Shown here piece by piece: positions 1 through 5,313 of a stretch of DNA of 7,032 nt. The DNA is from Deltaproteobacteria bacterium (GTDB lineage Bacteria > Desulfobacterota > Desulfobacteria > Desulfobacterales > Desulfatirhabdiaceae): positions 1-7,032 of the forward strand of contig JAJYBO010000148.1 in assembly GCA_021778975.1 (NCBI GenBank), written 5' to 3'. Every line of letters begins with the position of its first letter. Within the stretch, counting starts at the first letter, position 1. The notes under the pieces are model-generated. The model was not told the origin of the DNA and did no database searches. It worked only from the letters and a program-made list of their open reading frames with translations. A program made the translations under genes and the position numbers.

Positions 1-1
1 T

Positions 2-562
2 TCAGCGGACATCCGCGCGGCGCTGAAAGCGAAGTGCGCCGAATATCTGGATTTCCGCAAAGATGTCGCCGCCTTTCTGCACACTTATTTTATGGAAACC
101 TGCACGCAGAAATGTTATCTGAACCGCCTCAGCGCATGCTGCCAGAAAGAGGGCATCATCACGTTTTTTGCAGATGTCGTGATCAACGCATTGTTTTCGT
201 CACCAAAGGAGATGGAAACGCTTCTTTCCGTTCTGAAAATTCCCAATACCGGCAATAAATGTGTGTATCTCGGAGACGCCGGATGTCTGTGGCGGATCAA
301 ACCCATCGGATGTGAAATGTTTCTGTGCGACGCCGCCGCAGGGAGTCTATTCTCTCATCATCCCGAAATCGTGGCGGAATGGGAAACTCTGAAGGAGCGT
401 AAACAGCTCTTTACCTGGCCGGATCGTCCTGTTCTCTTTGATGCCATCGAGGATGTTTTCATGGCTTCTGGCCGCCGCTCCTCCCTGATGTACTTTCACA
501 ACAGTCCGGGGTTGCTGCGTGTCAGGAAACTGGCCGGTCTGACGGGCGCTGCGTCGTCATGA
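2..562 (+). CDS. YkgJ-like cysteine-cluster protein, 5' truncated
   Basis: The frame is open from the first bases of the window, so the true start lies upstream; 186 residues are visible. The first ATG in view (position 92) sits inside the cysteine region and has no good ribosome binding site, so it is probably internal. Eight cysteines form two groups: C34, C38 and the pair C46-C47, then C87, C95, C104 and C109 in a CVYLGDAGC-x8-C-x4-C arrangement. This resembles the YkgJ/CxxCxxCC family, whose cysteines are thought to bind a zinc ion or Fe-S cluster; the biochemical role of that family is poorly defined. There is no signal peptide or membrane segment in the visible part, so it is probably cytoplasmic. 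Its stop overlaps the helicase start (ATGA), implying translational coupling. The family call is moderately sure; the function is unknown. Confidence 0.7.
   Translation, partial: SADIRAALKAKCAEYLDFRKDVAAFLHTYFMETCTQKCYLNRLSACCQKEGIITFFADVVINALFSSPKEMETLLSVLKIPNTGNKCVYLGDAGCLWRIKPIGCEMFLCDAAAGSLFSHHPEIVAEWETLKERKQLFTWPDRPVLFDAIEDVFMASGRRSSLMYFHNSPGLLRVRKLAGLTGAASS
559..562 (+). promoter_or_regulatory. ATGA start/stop overlap coupling two genes
   Basis: The helicase start codon (559-561) overlaps the TGA stop (560-562) of the cysteine-cluster gene. No strong Shine-Dalgarno sequence precedes it, so helicase translation probably depends on ribosomes terminating on the upstream gene and re-initiating. 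This suggests the two proteins are made in a fixed ratio. Confidence 0.8.
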
Positions 563-1941
563 CATCCCTGGAACCGCTCCGGATCGTTCTGGGCAGAGAT
601 ATCCGGATGGCCTCCGTTCCGCCGGTGCTGGACAGACTCCTGACCGATACGCTCGAAATCCCGAATCCCAAATGGATCGAAAACAACCGGATGGGCCGCT
701 GGAACCGGGAGACGCCCAAAACGCTCTGTTTTTACACCCGGACGGATTCCGACGGCCTGCGGATTCCGAGGGGCTTCATGGGACGTCTGGTCCGCGCCTG
801 CCGGCGCCACGATATTCCCTACGCCATCGAAGACCGGCGGCGGATGCCGCCTCAGGTTGATTTTACGTTCAGCGGCGATTTGAAGCCGTTTCAGGAAGCC
901 GCCGTCACCGCGTTCCGGGAAAAGCATTTCGGAACGCTGGCCGCGCCTACCGGCTCCGGCAAGACGGTCATGGCCATCGCCATGATCGCCATGCGGCGTC
1001 AGCCGGCCCTGATTATCGTTCACACACGGGAGCTGGCGGATCAGTGGGTTCAGCGTCTTGAGACCTTTCTGGGCGTTGCGGCGGCGGATATCGGCATGAT
1101 CGGCTGTGGAAAAAAGAAGGTCGGCGACCAGCTCACGGTGGCGCTGGTGCAGTCGCTGTACAAATGCGCGGAAGAAGTGTCGCCGCATATCGGATTTCTG
1201 ATTGTGGACGAATGCCACCGCTGTCCCAGCCGCACCTTCACGGAAGCCGTCAATGTTTTCGACGCCTATTACATGCTGGGGCTTTCGGCCACGCCGTGGC
1301 GCCGCGACAACCTCTCCAGTCTGATATTCTGGCATCTGGGGGATATTCAGCACGCCATTGACAAGCAGGCGCTGATTCAGACCGGAGACATCCTGAAGGC
1401 CAGCATCGCTTACCGGAACACAGATTTCAAACCATATCATGACCCAACGACGTCTTACAGCAAGATGCTGGCGGAACTTACGGCGGACGACAAACGCAAC
1501 CACATGATCGCCGCGGATGTCGCGGCGGAAGCGGCAAAAGCAGAGGGCATCTGCCTGGTGCTGTCCGACCGGAAGCGGCACTGCGAAACCCTGAAGGCCA
1601 TTTTAACCTATCGCTACAAGCTTGCCGTGGAAGTGCTGACCGGTGATGTGGATGTCCGGGAGCGATCCGAAATCCTCAAACGTCTGGCGGGCGGGCAGGT
1701 CCAAGTGCTGATCGCCACCGGCCAGTTGATCGGAGAAGGTTTCGATTGCCCGAACCTGTCCACACTCTTTCTGACGACGCCGGTGCGTTTCAGCGGCAGG
1801 GTGCTGCAATATATCGGCAGGGTGCTGCGTCCGGCGTCCGGCAAAGCGCAGGCGCGGATTTACGATTATATCGATCATCATGTCGGCGTGCTTCAGGCGG
1901 CGGCCAGCGCCCGGCAAGCCGTCTATTCCGGAGGATACTGA
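559..1941 (+). CDS. SF2 DEAD/DEAH-type helicase (XPB/UvrB-like core)
   Basis: A 460-aa superfamily 2 nucleic-acid-dependent ATPase, probably cytoplasmic. The N-terminal ~110 residues are a basic accessory region. A Q-like segment then precedes motif I (PTGSGKT, residues 130-136, Walker lysine K135). Motif II is DECH at 217-220, motif III SAT at 243-245 followed by PWRR, motif V is around 386-396 (ATGQLIGEGFD) and motif VI QYIGRVLRP at 417-425, with the arginine finger in R421/R424. All catalytic motifs are present, so it should be active. The order and the DECH/SATPWRR pair resemble the XPB/Rad25 and type I/III restriction-like helicases rather than RNA DEAD-box proteins. The ATG at 559 overlaps the upstream stop by 4 nt. 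No nuclease domain is visible and no restriction-modification or defence partner lies beside it. The helicase call is sure; DNA repair is one possible role, the substrate is unknown. Confidence 0.93.
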   Translation: MTSLEPLRIVLGRDIRMASVPPVLDRLLTDTLEIPNPKWIENNRMGRWNRETPKTLCFYTRTDSDGLRIPRGFMGRLVRACRRHDIPYAIEDRRRMPPQVDFTFSGDLKPFQEAAVTAFREKHFGTLAAPTGSGKTVMAIAMIAMRRQPALIIVHTRELADQWVQRLETFLGVAAADIGMIGCGKKKVGDQLTVALVQSLYKCAEEVSPHIGFLIVDECHRCPSRTFTEAVNVFDAYYMLGLSATPWRRDNLSSLIFWHLGDIQHAIDKQALIQTGDILKASIAYRNTDFKPYHDPTTSYSKMLAELTADDKRNHMIAADVAAEAAKAEGICLVLSDRKRHCETLKAILTYRYKLAVEVLTGDVDVRERSEILKRLAGGQVQVLIATGQLIGEGFDCPNLSTLFLTTPVRFSGRVLQYIGRVLRPASGKAQARIYDYIDHHVGVLQAAASARQAVYSGGY

Positions 1942-1974
1942 AACCATTGTCATATTCCGGCGCCAAACATCAAC

Positions 1975-2018
1975 GGGCGTCCGCCCGCAGAACGCCTCCG
2001 TCACGGAAGCGGACGCCC
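1975..2018 (+). repeat. 10-bp inverted repeat in helicase-radical SAM gap
   Basis: GGGCGTCCGC at 1975-1984 is perfectly complementary to GCGGACGCCC at 2009-2018, with 24 nt between. The spacer carries a small TCCG-tca-CGGA hairpin, so a two-tier stem-loop can form. A short CTTTTC follows at about 2027-2032, too short for a confident intrinsic terminator. The element fills much of the 107 nt between the helicase stop and the preferred radical SAM start. It could be an attenuator, an mRNA processing or stability structure, or an operator. It also argues that this stretch is not coding, which supports the later start for the next gene. Confidence 0.55.
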
Positions 2019-2048
2019 CACCGCCGCTTTTCGTCTGCGTCTGAACTT

Positions 2049-3329
2049 GTGACGGCCGTGGTTGCGGACGTCCGCGGCGATATTTTCGATCTGAAAGGGT
2101 ATGCGGCTGTCGGCATGGAGGGGGCGCTGCTGACGCCGCTGAAGGCCAAAGACGTCATAGAAACGCCTCATGGCGGCGAACTGATGTTGCTTCCGGATCG
2201 AATTCCTCTACTCTATAACCTGGCCAGCGGACGGATCGAGGCGATTTCCGAAAATCCGTACGACCCCGGGACGCCGCTCTTTCCGGTGGCGGCGTTCAAC
2301 TCGCCGGGGTATGTGATCTCCCACAACAGCGCCTATCAGGAAACACCGGGGGCAGTCATGCTGCCGCTCTTTTCGTACGGCGCCGCGGGGTGGCGGCGCG
2401 GCGCGTTTCATTCCGCCGTGATTCCGGTGGATGACGAACCCCGGCAGGATCTGCGCTTCATGAAAACCGAAGATGTCGTCAGGGGCGTGAAACACCTCCG
2501 GAAGGCGCTTCCCGGAAACAGACTCAGAGCGCATCTGGAACACTGCGCCCTCACGTACGGATGCCCGGCCGGCAAGAATTTTTTCCTCGGCCGGTACGAG
2601 GCGCCGCTGCCTTCGTCTCAAAATTGCAACGCCCGGTGTCTGGGATGCCTGTCGCTCCAGGCCGAAGGCAGGGTTCATCACAGTCAGGAGCGGATCGCTT
2701 TCACGCCGACGCCGGAGGAAATCGCGGATGTCGCCCTGTATCATATCCAGCGGGTGAAGGCGGCCGTGGTCAGCTTCGGGCAGGGCTGCGAAGGCGATCC
2801 GCTCCTGGCGGCGTCCGTGATAGCGCCCGCCGTCCGGCGGATACGGTCCCGGACATCCGAGGGCACGATCAATGTCAATACCAATGCCAGCCTTCCGGAT
2901 GCCCTGGCGCAACTGATCGCCGCCGGCATCGACAGCATGCGCGTCAGCATGAACAGCTTCCGGAAACCCTGCTACGAAGCCTATTTTCGTCCCAGAGGAT
3001 ACCGCTTTGAGGATGTGCTGGCCAGCATTGATCTGGCCATCGCCCGGGGCGTCCATGTGGCGATCAATTACCTGAACTGTCCGGGCTTTACGGATACGCC
3101 GGAAGAAATGGCGGCGCTGTCGGATTTTCTGACCCGCCATCCGATTCATTTCGTTCAGTGGAGAAACCTGAATTTCGACCCTCTCCGGTATCTTGGCGTC
3201 ATGAATGAAGCCGCCGCGCATTCCCGACCGGCCGGAATGGCGGAAGCTGTCGCTGCGGTCAGAAGGCGCTTTCCCGGTGTGGGGCACGGGTATTTCAATC
3301 CTCCCAAAGAACGATTTCATTTATCATAG
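2049..3329 (+). CDS. Radical SAM protein with long N-terminal extension
   Basis: About 426 aa. The CNARCLGC motif (C193, C197, C200) is the CX3CX2C site that binds the [4Fe-4S] cluster used to cleave S-adenosylmethionine. After it come a GQGCEGDP segment (about residues 244-251, at the position of the usual GGEP motif), an NTNAS strand, and a SMRVSMNS strand of the TIM-barrel-like core. The ~190 residues before the cluster form an unrecognised domain, and two more cysteines (C166, C172) lie just ahead of it. I chose the GTG at 2049 (VTAVVADVRG) because upstream residues are low-complexity Arg/Ser/Pro and overlap an inverted repeat. It lacks a Shine-Dalgarno sequence; a TTG at 1947, 12 nt after a GGAGG, is the alternative. 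It sits 16 nt before prmA, so the two are probably co-transcribed. The enzyme class is sure; the substrate is unknown. Confidence 0.87.
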   Translation: MTAVVADVRGDIFDLKGYAAVGMEGALLTPLKAKDVIETPHGGELMLLPDRIPLLYNLASGRIEAISENPYDPGTPLFPVAAFNSPGYVISHNSAYQETPGAVMLPLFSYGAAGWRRGAFHSAVIPVDDEPRQDLRFMKTEDVVRGVKHLRKALPGNRLRAHLEHCALTYGCPAGKNFFLGRYEAPLPSSQNCNARCLGCLSLQAEGRVHHSQERIAFTPTPEEIADVALYHIQRVKAAVVSFGQGCEGDPLLAASVIAPAVRRIRSRTSEGTINVNTNASLPDALAQLIAAGIDSMRVSMNSFRKPCYEAYFRPRGYRFEDVLASIDLAIARGVHVAINYLNCPGFTDTPEEMAALSDFLTRHPIHFVQWRNLNFDPLRYLGVMNEAAAHSRPAGMAEAVAAVRRRFPGVGHGYFNPPKERFHLS

Positions 3330-3345
3330 AGAGAAGAATTTCGGT

Positions 3346-4266
3346 ATGAAATGGATTGCAACCACGGTCACGCTGCTGACCTTGCACGACGCACCCTCCG
3401 TTGATCGCGTCAGTGAACTTTTTTACGATATGGGGCTTTCCGGCGTGGTGGTGGAAGACCCCGACATGGAGCCGGTGGAAGGATGGGGAGATGACGCCCT
3501 GCCGAAACCCAGCCATCACACGGTCACCGGCTATCTGCCCGCCGGCGAAACCCAGACAGACAACGCGCGGTGTCTTGAGACCGCCCTCGACGATCTGAAG
3601 CGTCTGTACGGCATCGAAACCCGAATATCCTTTACGGAAGTGAACGACGAAGACTGGGCGGAATCCTGGAAAGCCTATTTCTGGCCGGAAAAGCTGACGG
3701 ACACCCTCGTGGTGAAGCCCACATGGCGGGAATATGCGCCGGCGCCGGGAGAGATCGTTCTGGAAATTGATCCCGGTATGGCCTTCGGAACCGGCACTCA
3801 TGCCACAACATCGCTCTGCATCCAGATGATCCAGGACTACCTCAGGCCCGGTGACCACTTTTTGGATGTGGGAACCGGCTCCGGCATTCTGATGATCGCG
3901 GCGGCCAAACTGGGGGCCTCCCATGTGAACGGGGTGGATATGGACAGCGTCGCCTGCGACATCGCCCGCGAGAATCTGCGGCTCAATCATGTGGCGCCCG
4001 CCTGCTTTCAGGTGGCCTGCGGCGATCTGCTGGAAGCGGTTTCGGGGAAGTTTAAGATCGTTACCGCCAATATTCTCTCGGAAGTTGTTCTGATGCTCTT
4101 GAATGATGTGGCGGCGGTGCTGGCGCCCGGCGCCGTCCTGATATGTTCCGGCATCATCGAGGCCAACACGCGCCTCATCACGGATAAAATGAAATCCGTC
4201 GGGCTTTCGGTGCTGGAGGTAAGGGATAGAGACGGATGGGTGGCCATCGCCGCCCGCTCCAGATAA
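3346..4266 (+). CDS. prmA: Ribosomal protein L11 methyltransferase
   Basis: A 306-aa SAM-dependent methyltransferase that in characterised bacteria trimethylates the N-terminal amine and lysines of ribosomal protein L11. The PrmA hallmarks are in order: an N-terminal substrate-recognition domain (about 1-95), WAESWKAYFWP from W104, PGMAFGTGTHATTSLC around 144-158, the SAM-binding DVGTGSG at 174-180, the acidic residues D198/D200 ending the second strand, and the catalytic-region TANILSEV with N242. The length fits the family (about 290-310 aa). The ATG at 3346 is preceded by a purine-rich GAGAGAAG about 9 nt upstream, and the radical SAM stop lies 16 nt before it, so it is probably expressed in the same transcript. 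A strong terminator follows. A cytoplasmic housekeeping gene; nothing is odd apart from its neighbours. Confidence 0.96.
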   Translation: MKWIATTVTLLTLHDAPSVDRVSELFYDMGLSGVVVEDPDMEPVEGWGDDALPKPSHHTVTGYLPAGETQTDNARCLETALDDLKRLYGIETRISFTEVNDEDWAESWKAYFWPEKLTDTLVVKPTWREYAPAPGEIVLEIDPGMAFGTGTHATTSLCIQMIQDYLRPGDHFLDVGTGSGILMIAAAKLGASHVNGVDMDSVACDIARENLRLNHVAPACFQVACGDLLEAVSGKFKIVTANILSEVVLMLLNDVAAVLAPGAVLICSGIIEANTRLITDKMKSVGLSVLEVRDRDGWVAIAARSR

Positions 4267-4274
4267 AAACCAAT

Positions 4275-4315
4275 CGCCCCTCTGCGTACCGGCAGGGGCG
4301 ACCGGCCGGTTTTTT
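4275..4315 (+). terminator. Intrinsic terminator after prmA
   Basis: Nine bases after the prmA stop, CGCCCCT (4275-4281) pairs with AGGGGCG (4294-4300). ACCGGC (4288-4293) can pair with GCCGGT (4305-4310), which leads directly into a run of six T (4310-4315). The second stem plus the T-run is a standard Rho-independent terminator. The first stem may strengthen it, or serve transcripts from the opposite direction, since AAAAAC lies on its left side. This closes the four-gene block. Confidence 0.75.
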
Positions 4316-4462
4316 CTGCGGAAAAATCCACGATCAGCATAATAAATACCCACACGCCATGAATGCTGGATAATATCTATTCAATCGTTCAATTTCCAAA
4401 AATGAATTCATCAAATAGTTATCATGCCGAAATATTAAAGTTTTTAAGCTATACATCCAATA

Positions 4463-4478
4463 TGGCACAGCAATTGCT
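4463..4478 (+). promoter_or_regulatory. Sigma-54 (RpoN) -24/-12 promoter
   Basis: TGGCACA-GCAA-TTGCT matches the sigma-54 consensus TGGCACG-N4-TTGCW at every conserved position except the final G of the first block. The GG at 4464-4465 and GC at 4476-4477 are correctly spaced for -24 and -12. Transcription would begin near 4489, giving a leader of about 66 nt before the ATG at 4555. Such promoters need an NtrC-family ATPase activator bound upstream; none is encoded in this window. The element also lies in a dyad: TGGCA (4463-4467) and TGCCA (4481-4485) flank the palindrome AGCAATTGCT (4469-4478). Confidence 0.75.
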
Positions 4479-4529
4479 TTTGCCAGTTGTCACATGGCAT
4501 CGCACAGTGAAATGTCATGTCAGCAATGT

Positions 4530-4547
4530 TTTAACGTTAAACAGGAG
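4530..4547 (+). promoter_or_regulatory. TTTAACGTTAAA palindrome next to the RBS
   Basis: A perfect 12-bp palindrome (4530-4541) ends one base before the ribosome binding site AGGAG (4543-4547), 7 nt ahead of the ATG at 4555. The Shine-Dalgarno sequence is strong and fixes the start. The palindrome could be an operator site in DNA, or a weak AU-rich hairpin limiting ribosome access, but AT-rich palindromes of this size also occur by chance. Confidence 0.45.
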
Positions 4548-4554
4548 ATAATAC

Positions 4555-5139
4555 ATGAAAAACATCAAGGTTATCGCAGCAACCGCAGTACTTTTGAGCA
4601 GTATTCTGGCGGCGTCGGCCTCCGCACAAATGGGCAGAGGCCCTGGTGAGATGAAGATGAAGATGGGGCATGGCGGCATGGGCATGGAAATGAAACATGA
4701 CGGTCCGATGGCGATGTGGAACGCCCGGCACATCATGTACGCCATTGGCCAGTTGGGCCTCGATGAAAAGCAGATCGGAGATGTCAGAGCCACTCTGAAA
4801 AAATTCCAGATAGAGATGATCCGTAAAAGAGCGGATATCGAGGTTGCACATGTGGAACTCGGCGACATTCTCCGCCAGGATCCGGTGGATATGAAGCTCG
4901 CGGAGGCTAAAGTCAAACAGATTGAAAGCATGAAAACCGAGACATTTATGATGCACATCCAAAACATCGAGGATATCAAGTCAAAATTGACCCCTGAACA
5001 GAGGAAGAAATTCGTGAGCATCATGCACATGGGGCCAATGGCATGCCCCATGATGCCGGGACATCCGGGAATGGGGCCGGAAACTCCGCCTGCACCGCCA
5101 GTCAAAGGTAAAGCCCCCAAGGCGGCGCCTCATTCCTGA
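4555..5139 (+). CDS. Periplasmic Met/His-rich Spy/CpxP/ZraP-like protein
   Basis: A 194-aa exported protein. Residues 1-24 form a clear signal peptide with a basic start (MKNIK), hydrophobic core and ASA/Q cleavage site, so the mature protein is periplasmic. The N-terminal 30 mature residues are rich in Met and His (MKMKMGHGGMGMEMKH, 33-48). A mostly helical core follows (about 57-155), with LGLDEKQ at 67-73 and the family motif LTPEQRKKF at 145-153, the paired LTxxQ-type motifs of Spy, CpxP, ZraP and CnrX. A second Met/His segment with one cysteine (about 157-174) and a Pro/Lys-rich tail end it. Known relatives are periplasmic chaperones or metal sensors; copper(I) or zinc binding by the Met/His segments is my inference. 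It is a single-gene unit with its own sigma-54 promoter and strong RBS, similar in logic to zraP under ZraR. The family is likely; the exact ortholog is not assigned. Confidence 0.85.
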   Translation: MKNIKVIAATAVLLSSILAASASAQMGRGPGEMKMKMGHGGMGMEMKHDGPMAMWNARHIMYAIGQLGLDEKQIGDVRATLKKFQIEMIRKRADIEVAHVELGDILRQDPVDMKLAEAKVKQIESMKTETFMMHIQNIEDIKSKLTPEQRKKFVSIMHMGPMACPMMPGHPGMGPETPPAPPVKGKAPKAAPHS

Positions 5140-5146
5140 ATGATAG

Positions 5147-5169
5147 TGGCGCATCGCCAGGATGCGCCA
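5147..5169 (+). terminator. 9-bp hairpin after the Spy/ZraP-like gene
   Basis: TGGCGCATC (5147-5155) pairs perfectly with GATGCGCCA (5161-5169) around a 5-nt GCCAG loop, starting 7 nt after the stop. No T-run follows directly; the nearest is about 18 nt on (TTTTTT near 5188-5193). It may therefore protect the mRNA 3' end rather than terminate transcription by itself. Confidence 0.5.
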
Positions 5170-5206
5170 TCTGGTAACAATTCTTCATTTTTTCCTCCTT
5201 CTCTGC

Positions 5207-5240
5207 AACGCCGCGCCTGTTTTCGGACGGCGTTTTCTTC
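5207..5240 (+). terminator. Terminator-like hairpin with T-rich tail
   Basis: AACGCCG (5207-5213) pairs with CGGCGTT (5228-5234), a 7-bp stem with a 14-nt loop, followed by TTTTCTTC. This is the better candidate for the true transcription stop of the preceding gene, and it separates that gene from the next one. Confidence 0.55.
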
Positions 5241-5277
5241 TCATAGCCCCTGTTGAAGGCGACAACGCGAAATATTG

Positions 5278-5306
5278 TTGACACCCCTTCCATTATTGCT
5301 TAATTC
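5278..5306 (+). promoter_or_regulatory. Possible sigma-70-type promoter, near-leaderless
   Basis: A perfect TTGACA (5278-5283) is followed at 15-17 nt by poor -10 candidates: CTTAAT (5299-5304, 4 of 6 matches) or TAATTC (5301-5306). Transcription would start around 5311, at or just before the ATG at 5314. The -35 is convincing; the -10 is not. Confidence 0.35.
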
Positions 5307-5313
5307 ATAAATT

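Larger units (their letters stand above)
4316..4554 (+). other. AT-rich leader of the Spy/ZraP-like gene
   Basis: This 239-nt non-coding stretch is clearly more AT-rich than the genes before it. It contains two possible activator dyads: CAGCAT (4335-4340) facing ATGCTG (4363-4368), and the perfect palindrome ATGAATTCAT (4402-4411). It also holds a tandem TTCAAT (4380-4385 and 4388-4393), the sigma-54 element and a ribosome binding site. The dyads lie about 50-130 bp upstream of the promoter, the usual zone for enhancer-binding activators, but I cannot assign a regulator. Confidence 0.5.

Noticed and set aside
496..1581. Long open frame on the - strand (361 codons)
   Set aside because: It lies opposite the helicase, its protein is an Arg/His-rich mix with no motif, and the + strand gene has every helicase motif. 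It reflects GC-rich codon bias.
559..1941. Helicase as part of a phage-defence or restriction system
   Set aside because: No nuclease, methyltransferase specificity subunit, Argonaute, Cas or other defence gene is adjacent; prmA modifies ribosomal protein and is housekeeping.
2208..3320. Long open frame on the - strand (370 codons)
   Set aside because: It mirrors the radical SAM gene, has no recognisable domain and is typical antisense shadow in GC-rich sequence.
2049..3329. Radical SAM enzyme as a RiPP (peptide natural product) maturase
   Set aside because: No precursor peptide gene, transporter or protease is nearby, and no SPASM-type C-terminal cysteine cluster is visible.
3295..4353. 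Long open frame on the - strand (352 codons)
   Set aside because: It lies opposite prmA, whose motifs are unmistakable; the antisense product is low-complexity His/Gly/Arg-rich.
4363..4551. 62-codon + strand frame in the leader of the Spy/ZraP-like gene
   Set aside because: No ribosome binding site, AT-rich non-coding composition, and it runs over the sigma-54 element and the RBS of the next gene.
4515..5120. 201-codon - strand frame with hydrophobic stretches
   Set aside because: Antisense to the exported Met/His-rich protein; the apparent hydrophobicity and Met/Pro content are complements of its Met and His codons.
5257..5283. CAAC/GTTG inverted repeat around the TTGACA element
   Set aside because: Only four base pairs in each arm; too short to distinguish from chance.
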